NCBI RefSeq assembly: GCF_003259505.1
Contig: NZ_QLLK01000001.1
Coordinates: forward strand, 434,001 to 498,000
Origin: Algoriphagus yeomjeoni
GTDB taxonomy: Bacteria > Bacteroidota > Bacteroidia > Cytophagales > Cyclobacteriaceae
Direction of reading: 5' to 3'
Length of the DNA stretch: 64,000 nucleotides
Below the pieces are notes generated by a model, which did no database searches, was not told the origin of the DNA, and saw nothing but the letters and a program-made list of their open reading frames with translations. This document shows positions 9,049 to 18,121 of this stretch, piece after piece. A program made the position numbers and the translations under genes. Each line of letters begins with the position of its first letter. The first letter of the stretch is position 1.

Positions 9049-10428
9049 TCAATTAGTCAAAGAAATGAAGAATTCTGTCCAAGATTCTTGTCCGTTTTCC
9101 AGCTCACTTGTTTGACTAGTTACTGACAATTCTCCTCCATGGGCTTTGACTATATCGTAGCTTAATGAGAGGCCTAGGCCAGTGCCAAGTCCAGTCGGTT
9201 TCGTCGTGAAAAATGGTTGAAATATTTTGTCCTTGACAGAATCTGGCATACCTGTCCCATTATCTTTCACTCGTATTTCAACGCCATTGGTTGTTCTCTT
9301 TGTACTCAGCCAAACAGTAGGCTTATATGTGCTTGCCAGTTCAGAATCAATTGTAATCAATTGCTTTTTCTTCTCAGACACCGCATAGAATGCATTATTT
9401 ACCAAATTTAGAATCACCCTTCCTATCTCCTGAGGGATTACAGCTACTGTACCTACTTCATCGTCAAAATCAGTTTCCATGCTTGCATTGAATGACTTAT
9501 CTTTTGCTCTCAACCCATGGTAAGATAGGCGAAGGTATTCATCAGCCAACTCATTAATATTGGTAGGTTCTTTCACCCCAGTACTGCTACGGCTATGTTG
9601 GAGCATGCCTTTCACGATGGCATCTGCACGCTTTCCGTGATGAACTATTTTCTCCTCATTCGCCTCCAAATCACTTACGATGAGCTTTATTTCGTCCAGA
9701 TCTCCCTTTGCCAATTCGACTTTTAACTCTTCCAGAAGCTCTTTATTTAGCTCAGAAAAGTTGTTGACAAAGTTCAAAGGATTCTGAATCTCATGGGCTA
9801 TGCCTGCCGTCAGCTCACCCAGTGAGGCCATTTTTTCAGAATGTACCAACTGTGATTGCGCTGCTCTGAGTTCGTGTAAGGTCTTTTCCAGCGACTCTTT
9901 TTGGGCTGTGATTTCTGCAGTACGTTCGGCTACTTGAATTTCCAAGGCGTCCTTTAGCTTTTGCGACTTCCTGAACTCAAGTTCTTGATGAGCAGCTTTA
10001 ATTCGCTCAAGCTCTAAGGCCTTTCTTTGCTTTCTATTAATGATAAACTGAGCTACAAGCCAGATCCACGCAAATATGGATGCAGTCCCAAACAAATTGT
10101 CCCAACGATCATAAAAATCAGGTGCTATCAGCTCAGTCAGATCTTCGATCACATGAACTAGCACCACGGGGAAAAATGCATATACAAAAGGCTTAAGCGG
10201 TTCAAATACTTTTCGATTGTAAGCTGCGTAAACCACATATAAATTTACGGCATGGCCTATCCATCGCGTTATTTCTTCTAGGCTATCAAAAACTATGTTT
10301 AAGGCTAATAAACAAGAGGAGGCTATTAACGCTTTTAAAAATATACTTTGCCACTCAGGAAAAAGCTCCTTGGTTTGGGCATGCGTTTGGAGGAATCTAA
10401 AAGCAATGATCAGAAGTATAAAATCCAT
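9049..10428 (-). CDS. Membrane-bound sensor histidine kinase
   Basis: A 459-residue kinase whose first 130 residues hold about four hydrophobic helices (around 1-15, 32-50, 60-100 and 113-130) that resemble no named sensor domain. A coiled coil of about residues 135-200 leads to HisKA with His212 in LTAGIAHEIQNPLNF, then an HATPase domain with NLVNNAFYAV, DNGTGMPD and GLGTGLGLS. The kinase core is close to those of the two propeller kinases downstream, including LADEYLRLSYHGLRAKDKSFN, so all three descend from one core attached to different sensors. The ATG is the only in-frame start after an upstream stop at 10459-10461. A 16-base perfect palindrome lies 58 bases upstream. No partner regulator is adjacent; the receiver at 22-405 is the nearest. 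Confidence 0.9.
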   Translation of the reverse strand: MDFILLIIAFRFLQTHAQTKELFPEWQSIFLKALIASSCLLALNIVFDSLEEITRWIGHAVNLYVVYAAYNRKVFEPLKPFVYAFFPVVLVHVIEDLTELIAPDFYDRWDNLFGTASIFAWIWLVAQFIINRKQRKALELERIKAAHQELEFRKSQKLKDALEIQVAERTAEITAQKESLEKTLHELRAAQSQLVHSEKMASLGELTAGIAHEIQNPLNFVNNFSELNKELLEELKVELAKGDLDEIKLIVSDLEANEEKIVHHGKRADAIVKGMLQHSRSSTGVKEPTNINELADEYLRLSYHGLRAKDKSFNASMETDFDDEVGTVAVIPQEIGRVILNLVNNAFYAVSEKKKQLITIDSELASTYKPTVWLSTKRTTNGVEIRVKDNGTGMPDSVKDKIFQPFFTTKPTGLGTGLGLSLSYDIVKAHGGELSVTSQTSELENGQESWTEFFISLTN

Positions 10429-10486
10429 AGATACTGAGCTAGAATTTAAAAAACGGTACTAAGCAAGAAGCAAAATAAGCATAATT

Positions 10487-10502
10487 TCACTTCTAGAAGT
10501 GA
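10487..10502. promoter_or_regulatory. Perfect 16-base palindrome, candidate operator
   Basis: TCACTTCTAGAAGTGA reads the same on both strands. It lies between the DUF3500 gene and the start of the membrane kinase, 58 bases upstream of the kinase ATG. A loop-free palindrome of this size suits a dimeric regulator site better than a terminator. The binding protein is unknown. Confidence 0.35.
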
Positions 10503-10567
10503 TTGCTAGGGCAAGTTCCATATCAAACTATTACCTGCCTTTAGGGGAATGACAGAAAGGGAACCTG

Positions 10568-11635
10568 TTAATGTTGATGAGCGAGACGATGTTGCTTCAG
10601 AATATCCTCACCAAAATCATTTCCATTCTCCCTCCATATCGTATGGATGTGATTGGCATTGTCAAGAAAGCCAACATTGTCATACTCAATGATGAAGTCT
10701 GGACTGTGGATCATGTAATAGTGAGCTTTCATGGGTTCATAGCTTCCTATCCAGCTGAAATATACTTCGTCCATTCCCCGCGCATGCAAGATCGCAAGGT
10801 ATTCCTCTGCTTTTGGGTGGTCTAGATTATTAACATATTCTTCGATGAGGTAATGAAGGATTTTCTGCTGGTCAGCATTCAATTCCGAGCCTTTGATTCC
10901 TTTAAATTCCTTGATCCATTGATCTCGACCAGGGCTGGTAAGAATATCTCCAGGTACTTTTTCACTTAAGGTCGCTTTGGCTTTTTGAGCATCATCAAGG
11001 GTATTCACGAACCAAAAACCGTAATCTTCTTCTTTGCTCAAAGGACGCAATCCTGCATATTGGGTGACTTCCACCACAGCTGGATCAGAACCCAGAAATA
11101 AGGGTGTCATGGAGAATCTATCCCCAGAAACAGTCAGATTGAGAGAAATGTGGTGCCCCTCGAATTTCAAACCCCAAGTATCATCCTTCTCTACATCTCC
11201 AAGTAAGGCAATAAAGTAGTTGCCATAGTCCCAATCCAAGGTTCGGATCATCTTGATGGTATTCTCATTCATCTGCTCTCTTTGGTATGCTATCTCCATG
11301 ATTTCATGCAGAATATCATCAACCTGCATGATTGAGAATACTTTTAAATAACCTTGAGAACTTAAGATAGTACTGAGCATCTTATGGAATTTTATCTTAC
11401 TATCTTCAGAAAGGTCACCATACTTTACCCCACTTCGAGGAGCTAGTCCTAGCGGCAAATTCGTCCACTTGGTTCTCAAACTATCAGAGAAGTCAAATTC
11501 CACCGCTGATTTCTGCTCATCAGGTAATGTTTCTATAAAGGAAACCGTTACGTTTTTAAGAGCTTTAACATCCTGTGCAAGTGCAAGGCAGCTCGTCAGG
11601 AAAAAAAGAAGGATAAATAAGCTTGGTTTAAGCAT
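10568..11635 (-). CDS. DUF3500 family exported protein
   Basis: A 355-residue protein with a cleavable signal peptide (hydrophobic stretch then LALAQ near residue 21). The body matches what is known of the DUF3500 family: the ALKNVTVSFIETLPDEQKSA start, the LTVSGDRFSMTPLFLGSDPA block around residues 178-197 preceded by HHISLN, and the YYMIHSPDFIIEYDN block followed by NHIHTIWRE near the C-terminus. Conserved His and Asp residues in these blocks hint at a metal or catalytic site, but no reaction has been established for the family as far as I know. It stands alone, 59 bases after the small coiled-coil gene and 139 bases before the membrane kinase. Confidence 0.8.
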   Translation of the reverse strand: MLKPSLFILLFFLTSCLALAQDVKALKNVTVSFIETLPDEQKSAVEFDFSDSLRTKWTNLPLGLAPRSGVKYGDLSEDSKIKFHKMLSTILSSQGYLKVFSIMQVDDILHEIMEIAYQREQMNENTIKMIRTLDWDYGNYFIALLGDVEKDDTWGLKFEGHHISLNLTVSGDRFSMTPLFLGSDPAVVEVTQYAGLRPLSKEEDYGFWFVNTLDDAQKAKATLSEKVPGDILTSPGRDQWIKEFKGIKGSELNADQQKILHYLIEEYVNNLDHPKAEEYLAILHARGMDEVYFSWIGSYEPMKAHYYMIHSPDFIIEYDNVGFLDNANHIHTIWRENGNDFGEDILKQHRLAHQH

Positions 11636-11694
11636 AGTTTACATGGATAAGTTTCAATAGATAATTTTAGAAAGAGTTTTCACCTTAGAAATAA

Positions 11695-11886
11695 TCACCC
11701 GATACTTCCATCTCCATCTATGTCCTTACCGGATTGCTCTTCAAGGATTTTGAGTGTTTTGATTAATAGCTCTCTAGTATTTGCCAATTCCCATTCTAGA
11801 TTTCTGACTCTTACTTCGAGTGTTTCGGCTTTTGCTTTATGGTCTTGAATTTGACTTTGCTGGATTAGGTCCCAAAATAGTCCCAT
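11695..11886 (-). CDS. Small coiled-coil protein with an acidic DxDGDG tail
   Basis: A 63-residue protein made almost wholly of heptad repeats (about residues 10-50, KAETLEVRVRNLEWELANTR), ending in DIDGDGSIG, which resembles a single calcium-binding loop. It starts 20 bases after the S9 peptidase stop and in the same direction, so it is probably the last gene of the dioxygenase-peptidase transcript. No signal peptide or membrane segment is present. Reading-frame integrity, a good ATG and the tight spacing support it as real. I do not recognise a function; coiled-coil assembly with a partner is the most that can be inferred. Confidence 0.6.
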   Translation of the reverse strand: MGLFWDLIQQSQIQDHKAKAETLEVRVRNLEWELANTRELLIKTLKILEEQSGKDIDGDGSIG

Positions 11887-11906
11887 AGGTTGTTTACAAT
11901 TTCGAT

Positions 11907-13940
11907 TTACTTCTTATTTAAATAGTGGTTGAACCAGCTCAGTATTGAAGCCGATTTACTCATCAACATACTTGGTCGATTGACAAGGCCATGAGAAGCA
12001 TTTGGTATGCGAACCATGGCTGTTTCCACTCCCTGAAGCTTGAGCGCTGCGTAAAATTGCTCAGATTCAGCGATCGGGGTTCTGTAGTCATTTTCACCGG
12101 ATAAAAGCATGGTTGGTGTCTTTACATTTCCTACAAATGTGATTGGAGAGCGAGCAGCATAGTTTTCTGGCTCTTCCCAAGGATTTCCTGGAAACCAGTA
12201 TTTCGTAAAAAAAGCAGGATTATCAGCATAAAGTACATGCGTAGACCAATTAATCACAGGCTTCGCGACAACCGCCGCTTTGAAGCGATCCGTCTTGGCC
12301 ACAATCCATGCGGTCAATAATCCTCCACCACTTCCGCCTGTCACGAACAGATTTTCTGTATCCACATATCCTTTTTCGATGACAGCATCTACTCCAGACA
12401 TCAAGTCTGCATAATCATGATTTGGGTAATCGTGGTGAATCGAATTACCAAAATCCTGTCCATAACCAGTGCTGCCTCTCGGGTTGGAGTATAACACCAC
12501 ATAACCAGCCGCTGCATATTGTTGCACTTCGTATGAAAAACTCGTTCCGTACATAGCAAAAGGGCCACCATGTATTTCTAAGATGAATGGATACTTTTTG
12601 CTTGGGTCAAAGTTAGGTGGAGTAACTATCCAGCCCTGAATATCCAGTTGATCAAAGGAAGACTTCCACCAGATCTCCTCTACTTTTCCAATATTTCGGT
12701 ATGAAAATACATCGTCGTTTAATGCTGTAATTCTTTTGATCTCTCCATCTGACCAAACTGCCAAATCAGCAGGATGATCTGCCCCGCCAAGTGTAAATGC
12801 AAACTTCGTATTGCTAGAAACAGTGTAGTCTCCGGCATTATATGGCCTTCCTATATCAAGACCTCCAAGTCCTTCCACGACTGTTCTGATTTTTCCAGTG
12901 AGCGCCACATGTCCAATTTTGGTGTCTCCCTTTTCGTCGTATTGAAAATAGATTCCTTTGCCATTGGACTCCCATTGCGGGTTTGCAGCGTCTCTATCCA
13001 AATCCGCGGTTAGGTTTTTAATTCCTGAGCCATCGGTATTCATTACGTATAGATTCATTACTTGATAACCTTGGAATGTGTCATCAAATCCAGTAAATGC
13101 AATCTGGGAGCCATCGGGAGAAAGCACTGGAGTCCTATCAGGTCCAAATCTTGAAGTCAAAGCTTTGATTGAACCAGTGGATAAATCCAATTGATAGATT
13201 TCAGAATTGGCAGGCTCGAACTCATGGTTTTCGTTGAGATTTGCCGAGAAAAAAAGACTCTTGCCATCTTTCGACCATAGAGGTGACCCATAATCAAATT
13301 CGTCTGAAGTCCATTGCCTTGCCGTTCCTCCAGCTATTCCAATCGTAAAAATCTCTTGATTTCCTGGCTTAAGATACCCCGCTCCATCGCCACGATAATT
13401 CATGTCATCGATATAGATCGGAGCCTCATTCCATGTAGCGCCTTCTGGTTTTCCAGGGATGCTCAAAAGTGACTTTTTAGCCTTTGGGACAAATTGTGTA
13501 AAAGCTAATTGCTGGTCATCGTATGACCAAGACACCGAGCCCGGCGGGTTTGCCGAATTGGTTAGAGCCACAGATACCTTTGTATCCAAATACATGACGA
13601 AAAGCTTCATTTTTTCATCCTGCTGGTTGGATCGATAGGCCACCTTAGTTCCGTCGTGAGACCAGACTGGACTTACATCTCTATGATTTCCTTGGGTCAA
13701 AGGCCGGTTTTGAGTACCGTCTGTGTTTGTGATCCAGAGATTGGAATAATCTCGATCCGTCATGATATCCTTGAAATTCCGAACGTAGATTACCTTTGTT
13801 CCATCAGGAGAAATCGAGGGATTGGTGACATACTCCAAGTCAAAAAGATCTGTGAGTTCTAACTTGGTTTTTTGCTGGGCTTGTAGTCCGATCTGAGCAA
13901 CGAGTGACAATGCACAGATAAAAATATATTTAATCTTCAT
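11907..13940 (-). CDS. S9 family serine peptidase (dipeptidyl/acylaminoacyl peptidase type)
   Basis: A 677-residue secreted peptidase. Residues 1-22 are a signal peptide ending LQAQQ. Residues of about 30-400 contain repeated SPDG/WSPDG-like propeller strands (NPSISPDGTKVIYV, PVLSPDGSQIAFT), the lid domain of the S9 family. The C-terminal alpha/beta hydrolase has HGGP near 457, nucleophile Ser537 in GGSGGG, Asp618 in GENDYRTP and His650 in NASHGL, so the triad is intact. It would cleave short peptides in the periplasm. The gene follows the intradiol dioxygenase by 25 bases and precedes a small coiled-coil gene by 20. Exact cleavage preference (dipeptidyl, acylaminoacyl or other) cannot be settled from sequence alone. 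Confidence 0.92.
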   Translation of the reverse strand: MKIKYIFICALSLVAQIGLQAQQKTKLELTDLFDLEYVTNPSISPDGTKVIYVRNFKDIMTDRDYSNLWITNTDGTQNRPLTQGNHRDVSPVWSHDGTKVAYRSNQQDEKMKLFVMYLDTKVSVALTNSANPPGSVSWSYDDQQLAFTQFVPKAKKSLLSIPGKPEGATWNEAPIYIDDMNYRGDGAGYLKPGNQEIFTIGIAGGTARQWTSDEFDYGSPLWSKDGKSLFFSANLNENHEFEPANSEIYQLDLSTGSIKALTSRFGPDRTPVLSPDGSQIAFTGFDDTFQGYQVMNLYVMNTDGSGIKNLTADLDRDAANPQWESNGKGIYFQYDEKGDTKIGHVALTGKIRTVVEGLGGLDIGRPYNAGDYTVSSNTKFAFTLGGADHPADLAVWSDGEIKRITALNDDVFSYRNIGKVEEIWWKSSFDQLDIQGWIVTPPNFDPSKKYPFILEIHGGPFAMYGTSFSYEVQQYAAAGYVVLYSNPRGSTGYGQDFGNSIHHDYPNHDYADLMSGVDAVIEKGYVDTENLFVTGGSGGGLLTAWIVAKTDRFKAAVVAKPVINWSTHVLYADNPAFFTKYWFPGNPWEEPENYAARSPITFVGNVKTPTMLLSGENDYRTPIAESEQFYAALKLQGVETAMVRIPNASHGLVNRPSMLMSKSASILSWFNHYLNKK

Positions 13941-13965
13941 AACTATTTACTAAGTATTTGATAAC

Positions 13966-14853
13966 TCATTTCTTATAATAAACTTCTTCTCCTTTTCCCA
14001 TATTTCCATAGTCAAAGGAATGAATCAACTTGACTGATCCAGAAGCTACGAAATCGAATTGGAACTTCTCAAAAGTTCCGTCTGGATTTGCGGGATAAGT
14101 AAAAATATTATTGCCGCTGTAGACGTATTCCTCCCCGAAAACCTCATTTTTCAACCACAGGCCATTATTGTTTTTGAAAAAAGCGATAGTCTTTTTTGGG
14201 TCATTTTCAAGGCTGTATTCTCCTGTCAGTCGATCTAATGAGGCTGATTCTACCTTGAGCGTAGCAGCCATTCCTATAGTATAAGCTACCTGGCTTGTAC
14301 CATCCGCAAGCTCTTTTATAGGTAACACTCGATCTGCTGACCGTGCAGCCCAAGGATCATTTGCGACATTTTCGTCTCCTTTGAAATACAATTGAGTGAC
14401 TAAAGATTGATAGCCATCGGCAGTCACCATGAGATGAAAATGTGCAGGCCTTATCAATCCTCCTCCAGCATCGTAAGGGACAGGAAGAATAGTTTGAAAC
14501 CCATAATTTCCATCCTTGTCCGTCATCACTGTGCCGCGATAGCGAAATTCTGGAGTGGAATTATCATAAACACCTTCAGCATCGCAGTGCCATAGTTCTA
14601 CCTTTGCGTTATTGTAAGGAGTAATACAATCCTGATGGAGCACTTTACCGGCTAATTCAATCTTTTTTCCTTTATCCCCCGCTATTCTTAAGTTGGAACG
14701 CATAGGGCTTTCTGGTCGATAAAATGGACCTAGAATATCTGAAGTTGTGGCACAATCACCGACGTACTTTTCTCCATCAAAATGGATAAATCCGAATGTG
14801 CTCATGGCGGTCACACTAAGTGCTGCAGAGCTAATAAATCGTCTCCTTTTCAT
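13966..14853 (-). CDS. Tat-exported intradiol ring-cleavage dioxygenase family protein
   Basis: A 295-residue protein of the protocatechuate 3,4-dioxygenase superfamily. The N-terminus KRRRFISSAAL followed by a short hydrophobic run is a twin-arginine-type signal. All four predicted Fe(III) ligands are visible: Tyr96, Tyr127, His138 and His140 (the last two in RPAHFHL). Residues of about 205-295 form an extra C-terminal region (LTGEYSLENDPKKTIAFFKNNN and onward) rich in short beta strands, which the catalytic fold does not need. The gene is 25 bases upstream of the S9 peptidase and probably co-transcribed. An extracytoplasmic iron dioxygenase would act on catechol-like or other aromatic compounds; the substrate is unknown and no cytoplasmic beta-ketoadipate genes are near. 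Confidence 0.85.
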   Translation of the reverse strand: MKRRRFISSAALSVTAMSTFGFIHFDGEKYVGDCATTSDILGPFYRPESPMRSNLRIAGDKGKKIELAGKVLHQDCITPYNNAKVELWHCDAEGVYDNSTPEFRYRGTVMTDKDGNYGFQTILPVPYDAGGGLIRPAHFHLMVTADGYQSLVTQLYFKGDENVANDPWAARSADRVLPIKELADGTSQVAYTIGMAATLKVESASLDRLTGEYSLENDPKKTIAFFKNNNGLWLKNEVFGEEYVYSGNNIFTYPANPDGTFEKFQFDFVASGSVKLIHSFDYGNMGKGEEVYYKK

Positions 14854-14898
14854 GATTTTTGGGTTTAAGATTGTAGGTCAAAAAAACTAAAAAACAGC

Positions 14899-14925
14899 TA
14901 TATCTTTCTGATTTTGAAAGATATA
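14899..14925 (-). terminator. Hairpin, probable terminator of the APC permease gene
   Basis: TATATCTTTC and its complement GAAAGATATA form a 10-base-pair stem around a 7-base loop. Read on the minus strand it follows the permease stop and is succeeded by a T-rich tract, as an intrinsic terminator would be. It could also be an operator ahead of the dioxygenase. Confidence 0.5.
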
Positions 14926-14993
14926 TACTTGTAATAATACAATAAACAATCCGCTATTTTACAATTTTCAACTCGGGATTTCGCTTTAGAGGT

Positions 14994-16292
14994 TTAGTTG
15001 TTCTTCTTCGAAAGGAGCCTTACCGCAAAGTAAACTGCAGTGAGCACAGTTATAAAAACAAGAATTCCTGTTTTTTCATAGCCAGTCAAATTGGATAGGA
15101 AAAAGAGTATGATTCCAGCTGCCAGAATTGGAACTGTATATCCAAAAGGTATTCTGAAGTCTCCAAAATTAGCTTTCTCCTTTCTTCTCAATTTGATTAC
15201 CGATAAGGCCACGCCAAAATAAACCAATAGCATACTGGCTGAAGCGATCACGGCGAGCTGTCGAAATCCGCCAATAGCTGCAAGAGTAAATCCGATTCCG
15301 GCATAAAGTAAAATGGAGTAATAAGGAGTCTTGAACTTGGGATGAATTGCAGCCAATTTTTCCAATGGAATCACCCGGTCACTGGCCAATCCAAATAACA
15401 CTCTTGGCAAATTCAGAATTTCTCCACTTAGCATTCCAAACATGGAAACTCCCGCAGTAATTAATAGAAGTGTGTAACCTATTGGACCAAATACAACATT
15501 TGCCACAGATGCTAGAGGGGCTTCTTTAAACTCAGGTAATTGATCCCCCAAGACTCCTTGCGAAACTGACTGAATCAGGACATAAAGAATCAATACAAAG
15601 CCGATCCCCATGAAAATAGCCTTTGGAACTGTCTTTTGGGGGTTTTTGATCTCCCCACCGACAGTTAATCCTGCATCTCCACCTTGAAATGCAAAAAATA
15701 AAATCAGGGAAGCCGCTCCAAAATTTTTGAAGGAATCCGCATTTTCTATCATCAAATTGGAAAAGGAAACATCCTTCCAGCTGAACAGAATCAGCAAAAG
15801 TAGAGGAGTCAATTTCGCCACTGTATTGATCTTCACTAAGCCGATTCCTTGCTTCACCCCGATCACATTTAGAAAACACAAGCCTCCAAAAATGAGCAAC
15901 AAAAGTAAAATACGAATGTATTGATTCGCAAAAACCGGAAAGGCCAGTGCGATCAATTCTATCAAAGCATTAGCTACAGCAGCATCCGAAAACGCACTTC
16001 CCATCACCATAAATACGGCGGCCAAAAAACCTGTATATGGCCCGAAAGCTGTTTCTACATAAGCATAAGCTCCTCCGGATCGAGTCACTTTGCTTCCTGC
16101 CTCTGCAAAACAAAGCATCACCAATGCAATTAGAAATCCACAAAACAGGTACACAAAGATGCCTGCGGAACCCATGATTTCGGCTACAATCGCTGGCAAA
16201 ACGAAAATCCCTGCACCGACAATAATGTTTACAATGTTGGCAGAGAGTCCCCATAAACCAATCTCTCTTTTTAACCCTGTTTCTTTTTCCAT
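14994..16292 (-). CDS. APC superfamily amino acid permease
   Basis: A 432-residue integral membrane protein with about twelve helices. The first helix carries the family signature SANIVNIIVGAGIFVLPA (residues of about 17-34), where the GAGIF turn binds the amino acid backbone, and helix 6 carries the FFAFQGGDAG region with the following GGEIKNPQKTVPKAI loop typical of the APC family. The gene ends the minus-strand pair begun by gamma-glutamyltransferase, 18 bases downstream of it, which suggests uptake of the glutamate or other amino acids released in the periplasm by that enzyme. A hairpin lies past its stop. Substrate is not determined by sequence. Confidence 0.9.
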   Translation of the reverse strand: MEKETGLKREIGLWGLSANIVNIIVGAGIFVLPAIVAEIMGSAGIFVYLFCGFLIALVMLCFAEAGSKVTRSGGAYAYVETAFGPYTGFLAAVFMVMGSAFSDAAVANALIELIALAFPVFANQYIRILLLLLIFGGLCFLNVIGVKQGIGLVKINTVAKLTPLLLLILFSWKDVSFSNLMIENADSFKNFGAASLILFFAFQGGDAGLTVGGEIKNPQKTVPKAIFMGIGFVLILYVLIQSVSQGVLGDQLPEFKEAPLASVANVVFGPIGYTLLLITAGVSMFGMLSGEILNLPRVLFGLASDRVIPLEKLAAIHPKFKTPYYSILLYAGIGFTLAAIGGFRQLAVIASASMLLVYFGVALSVIKLRRKEKANFGDFRIPFGYTVPILAAGIILFFLSNLTGYEKTGILVFITVLTAVYFAVRLLSKKNN

Positions 16293-16310
16293 GATTACAG
16301 TTTGATTGGG

Positions 16311-18008
16311 TTAATAACCTCTCGCTCCGCCATCTTCACTGGAAGAATCAGAAGCGCCGGTGTATAGTTTTGTAGATGCATCGTAAGTGATGCCCATCAG
16401 TACTCCGATATTAGAAGTCGGCATAAGCGTATGTCCCATTTTTTCTAACGCTTCTCTAGTGTCTGGAGAGAGCAGATTATATTCATACAAAATTCGATCT
16501 GGAAGCCACTGATGATGGATTTTCATTGCTTCAATTGCTCTATCCACTCGCATTTCATAGGCTAGCACATTCAGTACTGTCTGAAAAACGGTGTTGATAA
16601 TTGTTCTTCCTCCAGGGCTTCCGATTACCAAATAGGGCTTGCCGTCTTTTGCAACAATCGTAGGAGTCATGCTGGAAAGCATGCGTTTTCCGGGAGCGAC
16701 TAGATTTGGATTAGAACCAATTTGTCCGGTGGTAGTCGTTTCGCCAGGCACGGGATTGAAGTCACCCATTTCATTATTGAAGATGAAGCCAAGTTTGGAA
16801 GAACCCATTTTCACTCCATAGGAATTTTCCAAGGTATAGGTCATGGAAATGGCATTTCCGTCTTTGTCCACCACAGAAAAATGAGTGGTATTCTCTCCTC
16901 CATAGGGATGACCATATTGAGATGGATCAGAGATAGACGCTTTAGTCATATCTAGGTTTTCAAAGCGTGCTTTGGCATATTCCTTTGAAAGCAATCTTTC
17001 CAAAGGCATATCCAGATTAAAATCAGGATCTCCTAAAAACTCAGCCCGATCTGCAAATGCTCTTCTCATCGCCTCAGCTACCAAATGCACATAAGCGGTT
17101 GAGTTGAATTCCACTTCCGAGATATTAGCTTCCTCCATCAGATTCATCATCTCGATCAGCGCCACTCCACCCGAACTCGGAGGCGGCATGGAATAAATGT
17201 CATAGCCGTTGAATGTTCCTTTCACAGGCTCACGCTCCACAGCTTCATATTTCTCCAAATCAGCTTTGGTGATAATACCCCCATTGGCTTTCATGTAATC
17301 TTCGATCTCCTGAGCGACCCAGCCTTTGTAGAAACCATCTCTGCCATGTTTCTGGATTTCTAGGAGTGTTTTTGCCAAAGCAGGCTGCTTCCAAGTCTCT
17401 CCCGGCTTTACGATTTCTCCATTTTCTCCTCGGAAATAATCCTTCATGATGTCTTCCGAAGGATCCCTGTCACTTACTCTCACAGCAGCGTTATACAAAC
17501 CCCAAGACATGGTAAATCCTTTTTTGGCTAGTTCTACAGATGGTTTCACCAAATCAGCCCAAGGCAATTTTCCGTATTTCTGATGTGCTTGATAGAGTCC
17601 TGCAACGGTTCCCGGAACGCCTACAGCAAGCAAGCCTCGGTGATTTGAGTTGTCTTTGATCTTTCCATTTTCATCGAGAAACATGGTTGGACTGGCTGCC
17701 AAAGGGGCTTTTTCACGAAAATCAAATGTGGTCACTTCGCCGGCAGAATTCAGAAAAACGATAAATCCACCTCCTCCAATATTTCCAGCCTCAGGGTGAG
17801 TTACTTCCAAAGCGAAGGCAGTTGCGACTGCTGCGTCGATAGCATTTCCACCCTTTTTCAAAATATCTACACCGACTTGAGATGCAATGACATGGTCAGA
17901 GACGACCATCCCATTTTCAGCATAGGTTTGGGCTTGGATGTCACTTGTAAAAAATAAAAGAAGGAAGGAGTAGCCTACAGCTACCTTTTTAATAAAGTTA
18001 GTTTTCAT
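16311..18008 (-). CDS. ggt: Gamma-glutamyltransferase
   Basis: A 565-residue periplasmic enzyme that hydrolyses or transfers the gamma-glutamyl group of glutathione and related peptides. Residues 1-26 are a signal peptide (DIQAQTY). The precursor contains GGNAIDAAVATAFAL, GNIGGGGF, the PPPSSGG loop and the small-subunit start TTHFSVVDKDGNAISMTYTLE; Thr374 is the expected autocatalytic cleavage point and N-terminal nucleophile. SSMTPT and GSPGGRTI, which line the active site, follow. The chosen start is the ATG at 18008; a TTG one codon earlier is less likely. The APC permease follows by 18 bases, forming a plausible glutathione or gamma-glutamyl peptide scavenging pair. Confidence 0.95.
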   Translation of the reverse strand: MKTNFIKKVAVGYSFLLLFFTSDIQAQTYAENGMVVSDHVIASQVGVDILKKGGNAIDAAVATAFALEVTHPEAGNIGGGGFIVFLNSAGEVTTFDFREKAPLAASPTMFLDENGKIKDNSNHRGLLAVGVPGTVAGLYQAHQKYGKLPWADLVKPSVELAKKGFTMSWGLYNAAVRVSDRDPSEDIMKDYFRGENGEIVKPGETWKQPALAKTLLEIQKHGRDGFYKGWVAQEIEDYMKANGGIITKADLEKYEAVEREPVKGTFNGYDIYSMPPPSSGGVALIEMMNLMEEANISEVEFNSTAYVHLVAEAMRRAFADRAEFLGDPDFNLDMPLERLLSKEYAKARFENLDMTKASISDPSQYGHPYGGENTTHFSVVDKDGNAISMTYTLENSYGVKMGSSKLGFIFNNEMGDFNPVPGETTTTGQIGSNPNLVAPGKRMLSSMTPTIVAKDGKPYLVIGSPGGRTIINTVFQTVLNVLAYEMRVDRAIEAMKIHHQWLPDRILYEYNLLSPDTREALEKMGHTLMPTSNIGVLMGITYDASTKLYTGASDSSSEDGGARGY

Positions 18009-18121
18009 CAAGTATAAAGGTTGGTAAAGTGTGGTTTGAGTAAAAATAAGAGAAAATACTAGATCATTGGTAAGAGTTCTGATAAGTGGAAAAATGGAAG
18101 TTATTTCTATTCATATCCTTA

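Noticed and set aside
15532..15879. Minus-strand frame of 115 codons inside the APC permease
   Set aside because: It is the shifted frame of the permease gene, whose own frame has clear helices and motifs; Cys/Arg-rich low-quality protein.
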